Below, piece by piece: positions 1 to 7,397 of a stretch of DNA of 36,526 nt. The DNA lies in the NCBI RefSeq assembly GCF_026236535.1, contig NZ_JAHTMW010000037.1:1-36526 (forward strand), read 5' to 3'. This stretch comes from Streptomyces sp. SKN60 (GTDB lineage: Bacteria > Actinomycetota > Actinomycetes > Streptomycetales > Streptomycetaceae). Both the position numbers and the translations under genes were made by a program. The notes beneath the pieces are model-generated. The model had not been told where the DNA came from, did not search any database, and worked only from the letters and a program-made list of their open reading frames with translations. Positions within the stretch are counted from its first letter, which is position 1, and every line of letters begins with the position of its first letter.

Positions 1-2
1 GC

Positions 3-737
3 GGCTCCAAGGTCAACCGCATGGAGACGGGTACGGGCCGCGTCCAACCTTCTGACGTCGACGCGCTCTGCCGCTTCTACGGTGTGGAGGACGAGCTACG
101 CGAGTTCCTCAAATCGCTTGCGAAGCAGGCGAAGACGAAGGGTTGGTGGCAAGCCCACGGCAACGGCGTCCCCGCCTGGTTCTCGATCTACATCGGCCTA
201 GAGCAGGACGCTTCCACGTTCCGCCAGTACCAGAACGAGTTCGTTCCCGGCCTCATGCAGACCCCCGCGTACGCCGCTGAACTGCACCGCGCGACCAATC
301 AGATGTCCGACGAGGACATCCACCACGCCGTGAGTGTCCGGATGGAACGCCAGACGCGCCTCCAGTCACCGAGTGCGCCGGACACTTGGTTCGTGGTGCA
401 CGAAGGTGCACTGCGCTCCTTCATTGGTGATGAGGCTGTCATGCGTGAGCAGCTTGAGAAGGTGCTGGAGATGACTGAACTCCCCAGCGTCACCCTGCAG
501 GTCCTGCCTTTCGACGCTGGCCCATACCCCGCCACCGGCACCTTCACGATGCTGGGCTTCCCCGATCCAGAGGATCCAGACATCGTGTACCGAGATGGCA
601 TCACAGATGCCATCTACCTGGAGGGAGCCGAGGAGGTACGTGCGTACAACAGGGCCTTCGACAATCTGCGCGCCGCCGCGGCAAGCCCCCACCGCTCAAC
701 CCACCTCATCACGACTCTACTGAAGGGCTACACGTAA
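3..737 (+). CDS. XRE-family regulator with DUF5753 C-terminal domain (5' truncated by window edge)
   Basis: The reading frame is open back to the window edge, and the residues before the first Met (GSKVNRMETGTGRVQPSDVDAL) look like the last helix of an XRE helix-turn-helix, so the true start lies outside the window. The remainder, ending with LDNL-type helices and LITTLLKGYT, has the DUF5753 layout: YQNEFVPGLMQTPAYAAEL near residues 65-85 and LQVLPFDAGPYPA near 158-170. This architecture is that of WhiJ-like DNA-binding proteins of Streptomyces, which usually pair with a small DUF397 protein. The next gene overlaps the stop codon by one base (TAATG) and is such a partner, so the two are co-transcribed. 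What it represses is not shown directly; the palindrome at 1000-1013 is a candidate target. Confidence 0.9.
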   Translation, partial: GSKVNRMETGTGRVQPSDVDALCRFYGVEDELREFLKSLAKQAKTKGWWQAHGNGVPAWFSIYIGLEQDASTFRQYQNEFVPGLMQTPAYAAELHRATNQMSDEDIHHAVSVRMERQTRLQSPSAPDTWFVVHEGALRSFIGDEAVMREQLEKVLEMTELPSVTLQVLPFDAGPYPATGTFTMLGFPDPEDPDIVYRDGITDAIYLEGAEEVRAYNRAFDNLRAAAASPHRSTHLITTLLKGYT

Positions 738-967
738 TGAGCAGTTCCACTCCGGCAACACCCAACCGCAACGAGTGGTTCAAGTCCTCCTACAGCAATG
801 GTTCTGGGGGCGAGTGCGTGGAGTGCTCCCGAACCGAGGACGGAACTCTTATACGAGACTCCAAGCGACCGGAAGGGCCGGCGCTGGCTGTACGTAGGGG
901 CGCATGGAGCGTCTTCATCGAAGGCGTCTCCTCGCCTTGGCGCACAGGGGTGCAGGCGAGGCCATAG
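737..967 (+). CDS. DUF397 domain small protein, partner of the XRE regulator
   Basis: The protein has 76 residues with the DUF397 signature in order: WFKSSYSNGSGGECVE (about 14-29), then RDSKRPEGPAL (40-50), then AWSVFIEGV (55-63). The ATG overlaps the stop of the upstream regulator, which indicates translational coupling. In the WhiJ-type systems of Streptomyces, the small acidic partner is thought to relieve or modulate the action of the XRE protein; that role is inferred here from family and context. The C-terminus beyond the domain (SSPWRTGVQARP) is longer than I would expect. Codons such as CTT and ATA occur here and are rare in the rest of the window, fitting an acquired block. Confidence 0.88.
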   Translation: MSSSTPATPNRNEWFKSSYSNGSGGECVECSRTEDGTLIRDSKRPEGPALAVRRGAWSVFIEGVSSPWRTGVQARP

Positions 968-999
968 GGACCCCATACGGCACAAAGCCAGTAGTACGA

Positions 1000-1013
1000 T
1001 CAACAGTTGTTGA
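1000..1013. promoter_or_regulatory. Palindromic operator candidate upstream of the small ORF and ParB-like gene
   Basis: A perfect inverted repeat, TCAACA-GT-TGTTGA, lies 33 bp after the DUF397 gene and 35 bp before the GTG of the following small ORF. An overlapping second pair (GTTGA at 1009-1013 with TCAAC at 1027-1031) adds dyad symmetry. The position fits an operator for the adjacent XRE regulator or an autoregulatory site, but no binding data exist. Confidence 0.4.
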
Positions 1014-1047
1014 AACTGAGCACTAGTCAACTCCCTGGGAGGCAAAC

Positions 1048-1113
1048 GTGACTACTGCCCCGACCACCATCCAGGGCCGCACACGCACCCTGCTCGCCTT
1101 CTCCCTCGGCTGA
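1048..1113 (+). CDS. Possible 21-residue peptide (leader or signalling peptide)
   Basis: GTG start preceded by GGGAGG at 1038-1043 with a five-base gap to the start, the strongest ribosome-binding site in this part of the window. The peptide is VTTAPTTIQGRTRT followed by LLAFSLG and a TGA, with a hydrophobic C-terminal end. It ends 38 bp before the ATG of the ParB-like gene, so it could be a translated leader, a small partner peptide or a peptide signal. I do not recognise the sequence. Very short ORFs with good ribosome-binding sites also occur by chance in GC-rich DNA, so the call stays tentative. Confidence 0.38.
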   Translation: MTTAPTTIQGRTRTLLAFSLG

Positions 1114-1151
1114 AGCTGCCCAGAAGTCAAGATCACGAAAGTAGGTTGGGC

Positions 1152-1961
1152 ATGTCCTCGGTCAGCCACACCGTTACCTACGGCGTCCAGATACCGGTGC
1201 AGAAGCTGTTTGTTGACTACGACGTGCAGCGCGAGCCTGACAGGAGGCGCGCGAAGAAGATCGCTGAGGCCTTCGACGAGAACAAGCTCGGTTCCATCAT
1301 CGTCTCCGACCGTGGGGACGGCACCTTCCACATCATCGACGGGCAGCACCGTTGGCTCGCCGCGAAGGAAGCCGAGCACCCGTACCTGCACGCGGACGTA
1401 CACACCGGACTGGAACGGGCTCAGGAAGCCGACATGTTCCTGGCCAAGAACCGCGACAGCAAGAAGCCCAGTGCCTTCGACGAGCACAAGAACGGGGTCG
1501 CCGCCGGGCACAGCCCGTATGTCGAGGCCGAGGCAGTGCTGAAGAAGCACAACCTGACCGCTGGCAGCAGCTCCGCCAACCAGTTCGGCGCGATCACCAA
1601 GGCGCACGCGCTGGTCAAGCAGTTCGGACCTGACGTTCTCGACCGCGCGCTGACCGTCGCCGAGAACGCCTGGGGACGCTCCCGGTTTACCTGGGAGGGC
1701 GTCATCATCCATGGTCTCGGGCTCATCATCGGGCGCCATCCGGAGTTGATCGACGACAAGCGGATGGCCCAGCGACTCGCCTCCACAAGTACAGCGGAAG
1801 GTATGAAGGGCAGGATCACGACGGCGGCCACGGGTGGCGGGACCCGGCATGACGGAACGGGCGGGCGGGCGACCGCCGCCTACTGGGTCATGGTCACCGT
1901 CTGGGACACCGGCCTCCCCAAGACCTCGGCGAAGCGGATTCGCAAGGCTGAGGAGTTCTAA
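1152..1961 (+). CDS. ParB/sulfiredoxin-fold domain protein (DUF6551-like)
   Basis: The 269-residue protein starts at ATG 1152 with GTAGG six bases upstream; a TTG two codons earlier is less likely. The N-terminal half carries a ParB-like module: QIPVQKLFVDYDVQRE (about 11-26), a strand SIIVSDRGDGTFHI, then IIDGQHRWLAA (about 62-72), which corresponds to the conserved G-x-R-R box of the ParB/Srx superfamily. The rest is helical without a recognisable HTH, so this is not a canonical chromosome-partition ParB. Such stand-alone ParB-fold proteins are common in actinobacterial accessory regions and phages. Nuclease or nucleotide-binding activity is possible but not shown. It sits directly after the XRE/DUF397 pair and the small ORF. 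Confidence 0.8.
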   Translation: MSSVSHTVTYGVQIPVQKLFVDYDVQREPDRRRAKKIAEAFDENKLGSIIVSDRGDGTFHIIDGQHRWLAAKEAEHPYLHADVHTGLERAQEADMFLAKNRDSKKPSAFDEHKNGVAAGHSPYVEAEAVLKKHNLTAGSSSANQFGAITKAHALVKQFGPDVLDRALTVAENAWGRSRFTWEGVIIHGLGLIIGRHPELIDDKRMAQRLASTSTAEGMKGRITTAATGGGTRHDGTGGRATAAYWVMVTVWDTGLPKTSAKRIRKAEEF

Positions 1962-2029
1962 CAACCGGAGGTAACTGGCGACACCCGCTTCGCTCAGGCA
2001 CCGGGGCCACCCACTCACCCGCCAAGCAG

Positions 2030-2365
2030 GCTTCTGGTACGGCCGCCCTCTCTCCGAGAGTGGCCCCCTCCACCACCGCGTCAAGGGCGCTCCCTTCGGT
2101 CGCGTCGCAGGCGATGGGCTGCGCCCACCCTTGACCCGGTGCCTCCGGGCGCCTTTAACCACTCGGAGGGCGGCCGGGGGCCCGGCCACGCGAATAGGCC
2201 CGGATATCGGCCGGCCGCCGTAGGCGAGTGGCAGGCCGGTGGCGGGTGGCCCGGGTATCGCTCCCGAGCAGAGGGAATCTCTCGGGCCGGTGGGTGGGGG
2301 CCCAGTTCGCGGCCGGAGCCGGTGGGACGCCGTCCCCCGGTCAGGGGTGCGCGGAAGTGGATTGG
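2030..2365 (+). repeat. ~335-bp dispersed repeat, copy A (inverted relative to copy B)
   Basis: This stretch matches the reverse complement of 3421-3755 over its whole length, with long near-identical blocks, for example CTTCTGG followed by CGGCCGCCCTCTCTCCGAG, GGCGCTCCCTTCGGTCGCG and TCAGGGGTGCGCGGAAG at the far end. The first ~140 bp is bounded by its own imperfect inverted repeats (CGGCCGCCCTC... at 2040 and CTCGGAGGGCGGCCG at 2163-2177), so it resembles a foldable, MITE-like unit with a less conserved tail. I recall translated fragments of this sequence (KGAPLTRWWRG-like) in many spurious Streptomyces proteins, which suggests a high-copy family. No transposase is present. Long open frames across it are artefacts of GC bias. 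Confidence 0.85.
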
Positions 2366-2709
2366 TTAGCCGGGCCTGGTTCGGCGGCCGACTGCTGGCA
2401 CGGAATGAGCCCGTGCGACGGATGGTGCGCTGGCGGCCCGGCACGGCGGCCCCAAGTGCACACCTCCATCCCGAGCGCCGAAGGAGTGAACTCCGGTGAC
2501 GGCAGAGGCGCTTCGAGTAGCTTCCCGTGCGGTTTGGCACGAAAGAGGCTCACCCAGGGGGCGTACGTCATCAGGGTGCGGCGCGTGAAGGGCTTCCGAA
2601 GTCGGCCTCGGGGAGCAATCCGTGGGATTCCCCTGAACCTCCGGCTCGACGCCGACTACCGTACGGACATGCCGCGTTACCCACCGCGGTCACACGAGGA
2701 GGAGTCCCT
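2366..2709. other. Non-coding stretch before the unknown gene
   Basis: No convincing gene. The only structure seen is a bulged hairpin at about 2614-2637 (GGGG-AGC-AATCC, then GTG, then GGATTCCCC). The last bases hold the ribosome-binding site GAGGAGGAG of the next gene. Promoter elements cannot be assigned with confidence. Confidence 0.4.
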
Positions 2710-3246
2710 GTGCCATCTCCCTGTCACCCCCGGCACGCTCCCGTCGGCGACGTGGGCACCGCGCTCATGATGATCGACTCTCAGCTCACGGCCATCCACA
2801 ACGGCAAGGACGGAACCGACCCTGAACAACGGTCGTGGGTCGCCCAGGTCGCGGCCTCCCTGGGTCCCGGGGGAGTCGATGACGTGCTGGACGGTGCGTG
2901 CACTCTCATCTACATGTTCATGCAGTGGCTGCGGATGGCCTACGAGGAGCACGACAAGGACGTCATCGAGTACGTCGTGCCCAACCTCGTGGGCACCATG
3001 CGCATGATGCCCAAGAGCGTCCGGCCCGAGGCCATCCCCACCATGGCCGGCCTCCTCGTCGCCGCGGGCACCGGCCTCAGCCCCAACCTGTGGCGCAAGC
3101 AGTACGGAGACTGGACCAAGGAGGAGCTGACTCCCCTCGAAGCCACCGCCCTTCTGCTCGCGGAGCACATCAACCGCCTCACCGACGACCCCGACTTCGC
3201 CACCCGTATGGTCACCGAGGCCCTGTCCAGGTCACTCGAAGACTGA
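2710..3246 (+). CDS. Hypothetical protein enclosed by the inverted repeats
   Basis: I chose GTG 2710 because GAGGAGGAG ends five bases upstream; the open frame extends to 2527 but without a ribosome-binding site. The 178-residue product is mainly helical: a hydrophobic helix DDVLDGACTLIYMFMQWLRMAYEEHDKDV around 57-85, then a run PNLVGTMRMMPKSVRPEAIPTMAGLLVAAG near 90-120, and a C-terminal helix ending ALSRSLED. There is no signal peptide and no clear transmembrane segment. I do not recognise the family. It lies alone between two inverted copies of a repeat, in an otherwise gene-poor 1.8 kb, so it may be cargo or a bystander. Codon use is typical of Streptomyces coding DNA, which supports it being real. 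Confidence 0.75.
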   Translation: MPSPCHPRHAPVGDVGTALMMIDSQLTAIHNGKDGTDPEQRSWVAQVAASLGPGGVDDVLDGACTLIYMFMQWLRMAYEEHDKDVIEYVVPNLVGTMRMMPKSVRPEAIPTMAGLLVAAGTGLSPNLWRKQYGDWTKEELTPLEATALLLAEHINRLTDDPDFATRMVTEALSRSLED

Positions 3247-3420
3247 CGTTCCACTGCCGTGCACCCCGGCCCGGCCGAGCAAAGTCGGCAATCCGCAGCC
3301 GAAATGGGGCGGGAACGAACTCCTGTGACTTCAGAGGCGGCCACGGGGCCCAAGGGCTCGCGTGAGCGGGGTTTGCATCGCCCTCCGGCCGTGGCCAGTG
3401 GGGCATGAGTCCCGGCCGCC

Positions 3421-3755
3421 CCAATCCGCTTCCGCGCACCCCTGACCGGCGGGCACGGGCCCACCCGCCTCAGCCGCGAACCGAGCCCCCACACACCGGC
3501 CCGCAGGGTCCCACCCTGCTGAGCGATACCCGGGCTCACCCACCACCATCCCGCCACCCGCCCACGGCGGGTCGGAATACCCGAAGCTCCCCGCGCGGCC
3601 CGCTCCCCCGGCCGCCCTCCGAGTGGTCAAAGGCCCCCGGAGGCACCGGGTCAAGGGTGGCCGCAGGCCATCGCTTGCGACGCGACCGAAGGGAGCGCCC
3701 CTGACGCGGTGGTGGAGGGGGCCACACTCGGAGAGAGGGCGGCCGCACCAGAAGC
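3421..3755 (-). repeat. ~335-bp dispersed repeat, copy B
   Basis: Reverse-complement partner of 2030-2365, nearly identical in length. Read on the minus strand it begins GCTTCTGGTGCGGCCGCCC and ends GCGCGGAAGCGGATTGG. The half bounded by the CGGCCGCCCTC inverted repeats is better conserved than the other half, which differs by many substitutions and small indels, so the two copies are not a recent duplication. It ends 80 bp before the next gene and might influence its transcription through folding. Confidence 0.85.
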
Positions 3756-3834
3756 ACACGCAGGAACCTCGTACCTTGGGCCTCTCGTTAGGCTCGTGAG
3801 TACGAAAGACCTTGCCGACTGATTGGACCCCGTC

Positions 3835-4143
3835 ATGCCCAGCGCCCGCACCCTCTCCCCCGCCATCGCCGCCGCCGGGCTTGTCGGGGGGTATGCCGTG
3901 GCGCGGTGGACCAAGAAGCGGCCGTTGGGTGGGGTTGTGTTGGCTGTGGCGGGTGGGGTGGCGGCGCGGGAGTGGCAGCAGGTGGCTGGGGGGAAGGTGG
4001 CGGCTGGGCTGACGGCGGGGTACGTGGCCGCGTTTGCCGGGTCGCATCCGCTGGCGAAGAAGATCGGGGCGTGGCCCGCGGTGTTCTCCGTCGCCGGGGC
4101 CATGGCCGGGGCCGCGTACGCGGTGACCCGTAACGCCGAGTGA
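3835..4143 (+). CDS. Small hydrophobic (membrane) protein, unknown function
   Basis: The 102-residue protein starts MPSARTLSPAIAAAG at ATG 3835; TTG 3823 is an alternative start, and neither has a strong ribosome-binding site. It contains three to four hydrophobic segments rich in Gly and Ala (AIAAAGLVGGYAVA, GGVVLAVAGGVAA, GLTAGYVAAFAG, AVFSVAGAMAGAAYAV) with a positively charged loop RWTKKRPLGG. It is probably an inner-membrane protein. It converges with the DUF445 gene, whose stop codon is three bases beyond its own. Function is unknown. Confidence 0.72.
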   Translation: MPSARTLSPAIAAAGLVGGYAVARWTKKRPLGGVVLAVAGGVAAREWQQVAGGKVAAGLTAGYVAAFAGSHPLAKKIGAWPAVFSVAGAMAGAAYAVTRNAE

Positions 4144-4146
4144 GGC

Positions 4147-5415
4147 TCAGCCGCCCAGGGCGTGGCTGATCGTGTAGATCAGGAGGCCGGCCAGGGCGCC
4201 CACCACCGTGCCGTTGATGCGGATGAACTGGAGGTCGCGGCCGATGTTGGCCTCGATCTTCTTGGAGGTCTGGGTGGCGTCCCAGCCGGCGACCGTGTCG
4301 GTGATCAGGGAGGTGATCTCGGCGCGGTAGGTGGTGACGACGTAGGCGGCGGCGTCCTCCGCCCAGCCCTCGACCTTCGCCTGGAGGCGGGAGTCGGTCG
4401 AGAGGCGGGTGCCCAGGGAGATCAGGGAGGCGCGGGCGCGGCGGCGGAGTTGGCTCTGGTCGTCCTCGGCGGCGGCCAGGATCAGGGCGCGGACCGAGGA
4501 CCAGGCGGAGGCGATGACGTCCTGGACCTCCGGGCGGGCCAGGAGTTCGGACTTCAGGCGCTCCACGCGGGCCCGGGTGTCGGTGTCGCCCTGGAGGTCG
4601 GCGGCGAAGTCCGTCAGGAAGCGGTCGATCGCGCCGCGCGCCGGGTGGCCCGGCATGTCGCGCATCTCGGTCACGAAGCGGAGCAGCTCCTTGTAGACCC
4701 GCTCGCCGATCCTGCGGTCCACGAAGCGCGGGGTCCAGCCGGGCGCGCCGCCCTCGATGGCCTCCATCACCGAGTCGCGGTGGGTGATCAGCCAGTCGTG
4801 GCCGCGGGCGCAGACGAGGTCGACGGCGCGGTGGTGGGAACCGTCGGCGACCATCCGTTCCAGGGTCTTGCCGAGGCCCGGGCCGATCTCCGCCGCCTCC
4901 GCCCGCCGGGTGATCGCCTCGCCCACGACCGCCTGCACGTCCGAGTCGCGCAGCACCGTCAGCGCGCCCCGCAGGGCCGCGGCCAGTTCGGAGGTGACGC
5001 GGTCCGCGTGCGCCGGGTCCGCGAGCCAGAGGCCGAGACGGCGCGCGATGCCGAAGCCGCGCAGCCTGCCCCGTACGACATCGGCGGAGAGGAAGTTCTC
5101 GCCCACGAAGGAGCCGAGCGAGGCGCCCAGCTGGTCCTTCTTCGTCGGGATGATCGCGGTGTGCGGGATGGGAAGGCCCAGCGGGCGCCGGAACAGTGCC
5201 GTCACCGCGAACCAGTCCGCCAGCGCGCCCACCATGCCGGCCTCCGCCGCCGCCGCGACATAGCCCGCCCAGGCGCCCGCGTCGGACGACTTCGCCCAGG
5301 TCGCCAGGGCATAGATCGTCGCGACGAGAGCAAGGAGGCCCGCCGCCAGCGCCTTCATACGGCGGACGCCTCGGCTCTTCTCCTCGTCCGCCGCCGTGTA
5401 CGTGAAGCTCACCAT
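4147..5415 (-). CDS. DUF445 family membrane protein
   Basis: The 422-residue product matches the DUF445 (YheB/YjiN-like) layout: an N-terminal transmembrane helix (MKALAAGLLALVATIYALATWA, about 20-41), the family motif GMVGALADWFAVTALFRRPLGLPIPHTAIIP (about 60-90), the segment VGENFLSADVVRGRL, a long helical middle, and a final transmembrane helix (INGTVVGALAGLLIYTISHAL) with the conserved INGTVVG. Length fits the family. The biochemical role is not established; both ends anchor in the membrane and the middle is predicted helical. It is transcribed alone, convergent with the small membrane protein at 3835-4143, and lies beside the ABC exporter operon reading the same way, 29 bp downstream of it, so it could be an operon member. 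Confidence 0.9.
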   Translation of the reverse strand: MVSFTYTAADEEKSRGVRRMKALAAGLLALVATIYALATWAKSSDAGAWAGYVAAAAEAGMVGALADWFAVTALFRRPLGLPIPHTAIIPTKKDQLGASLGSFVGENFLSADVVRGRLRGFGIARRLGLWLADPAHADRVTSELAAALRGALTVLRDSDVQAVVGEAITRRAEAAEIGPGLGKTLERMVADGSHHRAVDLVCARGHDWLITHRDSVMEAIEGGAPGWTPRFVDRRIGERVYKELLRFVTEMRDMPGHPARGAIDRFLTDFAADLQGDTDTRARVERLKSELLARPEVQDVIASAWSSVRALILAAAEDDQSQLRRRARASLISLGTRLSTDSRLQAKVEGWAEDAAAYVVTTYRAEITSLITDTVAGWDATQTSKKIEANIGRDLQFIRINGTVVGALAGLLIYTISHALGG

Positions 5416-5444
5416 CGCACCATCACCCTCACCACCTCACCTCC

Positions 5445-6458
5445 TTACCTGACAGACTCCCCGGCCGCACGTGGAGTTCCTCCGGTGGTTCCTCCGGTTC
5501 CTCCGGTTCCTCCGTACATCTTCGCGATCACCGACTCGATGTCGGGCTCCCGCACCGACAGGTCCACCAGCGGGTACGCGGCGGCCACCGCCGCGACCAC
5601 CGGCGCCGCCGACGCGGAGGCGGGCAGCGCGAGCCACTGGCGCGGGCCCTCCGCCCGTACGAAACGGGCGCCCGGCACCTCGATCGGGGCGGTCTCCCGG
5701 GCCAGGTCGACCACCAGGCTGCGCTCGCTCTCCCCCGCCTCGTGCAGGCCGGCGAGCCCCCCGTCGTACATCAGCCGCCCGTGGTCGATGACCATCACCC
5801 GCGAGCACAGCTGCTCGATGTCGGTGAGGTCGTGGGTGGTGAGCAGCACGGTCGTGCCGCGCGTCGCGTTGAGCTCGCGCAGGAACTCGCGGACCTTCGC
5901 CTTCGACACGACGTCGAGCCCGATCGTCGGCTCGTCGAGGTACAGCACGTCCGGGTCGTGCAGCAGCGCCGCCGCGATGTCGCCGCGCATCCGCTGCCCG
6001 AGGGACAGCTGCCGTACGGGCACGTCGAGCAGCTCGCCGAGGTCCAGAAGGTCCACGCAGCGGGCCAGGTTCTCGGCGAAGCGGGCGTCGGGGATCCGGT
6101 ACATCCGGTGGACGAGCGCGTACGAGTCGCGCAGCGGCAGGTCCCACCACAGCGTGGTGCGCTGGCCGAAGACCACGCCGATCCGGTGTGCGAGGCGGGC
6201 CCGGTCCCGCGAGGGGTCGATTCCGGCCACCGTCAGCCGGCCGCCGCTGGGGGTGAGGATGCCGGTGAGCATCTTGATGGTGGTGGACTTCCCGGCGCCG
6301 TTCGGGCCGATGTAGCCGACCATCTCCCCCTCCCCGATCCCGAACGAGATCCCGTCGACGGCCCTGACCTCGCGTTTCTCCCGGCGGAGCAGTCCGGCCC
6401 GCTTCCTGATCGTGAAGACCTTCTCCAGGCCGTCCACCTCGATGAACATCTCTGCCAT
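5445..6458 (-). CDS. ABC exporter ATP-binding protein (ABC-2/viologen-type)
   Basis: The nucleotide-binding domain is complete: Walker A GPNGAGKST (51-59), the Q-loop VVFGQRTTLWW, signature LSLGQRMRGD (151-160), Walker B VLYLDEP (171-177), and the switch histidine in LLTTHDLTD. The GQRTTLWWDLPL stretch is characteristic of ATPases that serve ABC-2 permeases of the DUF990-like family. Twelve bases separate it from the permease upstream, so it is the third gene of a three-gene export operon. The substrate is unknown. The C-terminus carries the low-complexity tail GGTGGTGGTTGGTPRAAG, encoded by 9-bp tandem units (5476-5513), which lies beyond the conserved domain and may vary between strains. 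Confidence 0.93.
   Translation of the reverse strand: MAEMFIEVDGLEKVFTIRKRAGLLRREKREVRAVDGISFGIGEGEMVGYIGPNGAGKSTTIKMLTGILTPSGGRLTVAGIDPSRDRARLAHRIGVVFGQRTTLWWDLPLRDSYALVHRMYRIPDARFAENLARCVDLLDLGELLDVPVRQLSLGQRMRGDIAAALLHDPDVLYLDEPTIGLDVVSKAKVREFLRELNATRGTTVLLTTHDLTDIEQLCSRVMVIDHGRLMYDGGLAGLHEAGESERSLVVDLARETAPIEVPGARFVRAEGPRQWLALPASASAAPVVAAVAAAYPLVDLSVREPDIESVIAKMYGGTGGTGGTTGGTPRAAGESVR
5476..5513. repeat. 9-bp tandem repeat inside the end of the ATPase gene
   Basis: About four copies of GGTTCCTCC (one with GGTGGTTCC variant) on the plus strand, in frame with the minus-strand ATPase gene, encoding Gly-Gly-Thr units. A multiple of three bases, so copy-number change would alter only the tail length. 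Confidence 0.85.
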
Positions 6459-6470
6459 GGAGCTCTCGCC

Positions 6471-7397
6471 TCAGCTTCCCGTCGATCGGTACGCCCGCAG
6501 GCCCGTCCGCCACGCCAGCCCCGCCACCGCACAGCACACGCCCGCCACCAGCGGCGACGCGAACGCCGCGCCCTCCGGCACGCCCTCCGGTGCCGGGCGG
6601 CCCAGCACGTACAGCGCGGGCAGCCAGTTCACGAAGGCGAGCGGTACGACATAGACGACGCCCCGCACCAGGTCCTGGGCGAAGACCGTCGGCGGGAACT
6701 GGAGCAGGTTGTTGCCGCCGTACGTGAAGGAGTTGGTCACCTCCGCCGCGTCCTGCGCCCAGAACAGCACCGAGGCCCCGATGACCATCACCGCACCGAA
6801 GATCACCGCGCCGCTCGCCAGCATCACCGGCACGAGCAGCAGCTTCAGCGGCGTCCAGGCCACGAGGGAGGACTGCGTCAGCAGCACCAGGCTCCAGATC
6901 AGGACGATCAGGCCCTGGGTGACCCGCCCCAGACGGCGCAGCCCGAAGCGGTCCGCCGCGACCTGCGCGAGGACCGGGGCCGGGCGCAGCAGGAAGGTGT
7001 CGAAGGAGCCGTCGCGCACCCGTTTGCCCATCCGCGGCAGCGAGCCCATCACCAGGTCGGCGAGGCCGAAGGAGGTCGCGGTCGTCCCGTACAGGAAGGC
7101 CACCTCGGGGAAGGAGAAGCCGCCGAGGGCACGCACCTGACCGAACATCAGGAGGATCACGACGAAGTCGAAGAAGGTGACGACGAGGTTGGAGAGGAGA
7201 GTCAGCGCGAAGGACGCCCGGTAGGTGAGGGTGGAGCGGATCCACATGGCCGCGACCATCCGGTACGTACGCCAGGACGCCCCGACCCGGCCCACCGGCC
7301 CCGCACCTGCCCGGGCCTCCGGGCCCGCACCCGCCGAAGGCGCCACGCCCGCACCCGCACCCGTACCCGTCTCCGTCTCTGTCTCCGTCTCAGCCAC
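6471..7397 (-). CDS. ABC-2 type permease (DUF990-like), exporter subunit 1
   Basis: The 308-residue membrane protein has six hydrophobic segments: ASFALTLLSNLVVTFFDFVVILLMFG, a region around FGLADLVMGSLPRMGKRV, LIVLIWSLVLLTQSSLVA, LLLVPVMLASGAVIFGAVMVIGASVLF, VYVVPLAFVNWLPALYVLG and FASPLVAGVCCAVAGLAW. The pattern RDGSFDTFLLRPAPVL is typical of this permease family. The GTG start at 7397 overlaps the upstream permease by eight bases. The first 45 residues (ETETETGTGAGAGV...) are low complexity and may be dispensable; a start nearer WRTYRMVAAMW is possible. It would form a heterodimer with the next permease and be driven by the ATPase downstream. Substrate unknown. Confidence 0.88.
   Translation of the reverse strand: MAETETETETGTGAGAGVAPSAGAGPEARAGAGPVGRVGASWRTYRMVAAMWIRSTLTYRASFALTLLSNLVVTFFDFVVILLMFGQVRALGGFSFPEVAFLYGTTATSFGLADLVMGSLPRMGKRVRDGSFDTFLLRPAPVLAQVAADRFGLRRLGRVTQGLIVLIWSLVLLTQSSLVAWTPLKLLLVPVMLASGAVIFGAVMVIGASVLFWAQDAAEVTNSFTYGGNNLLQFPPTVFAQDLVRGVVYVVPLAFVNWLPALYVLGRPAPEGVPEGAAFASPLVAGVCCAVAGLAWRTGLRAYRSTGS

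Noticed and set aside
1023..2540. A 505-residue minus-strand open frame across the ParB-like gene and repeat A
   Set aside because: It runs antisense to the ParB-like gene and through the repeat; Arg/Pro-rich, no domain, no ribosome-binding site. GC-bias artefact.
3776..3794. Promoter of the small membrane gene at 3835: TTGGGC plus TAGGCT
   Set aside because: Only seven bases lie between the hexamers, far less than needed for a sigma-70 type promoter.
4162..6315. 717-residue plus-strand open frame
   Set aside because: Antisense to the DUF445 and ATPase genes, whose domains are clear; composition is Arg/Gly-rich.
5437..7245. 602-residue minus-strand open frame
   Set aside because: Shares the strand but not the frame with the ATPase and permease; Arg/Pro-rich shadow.
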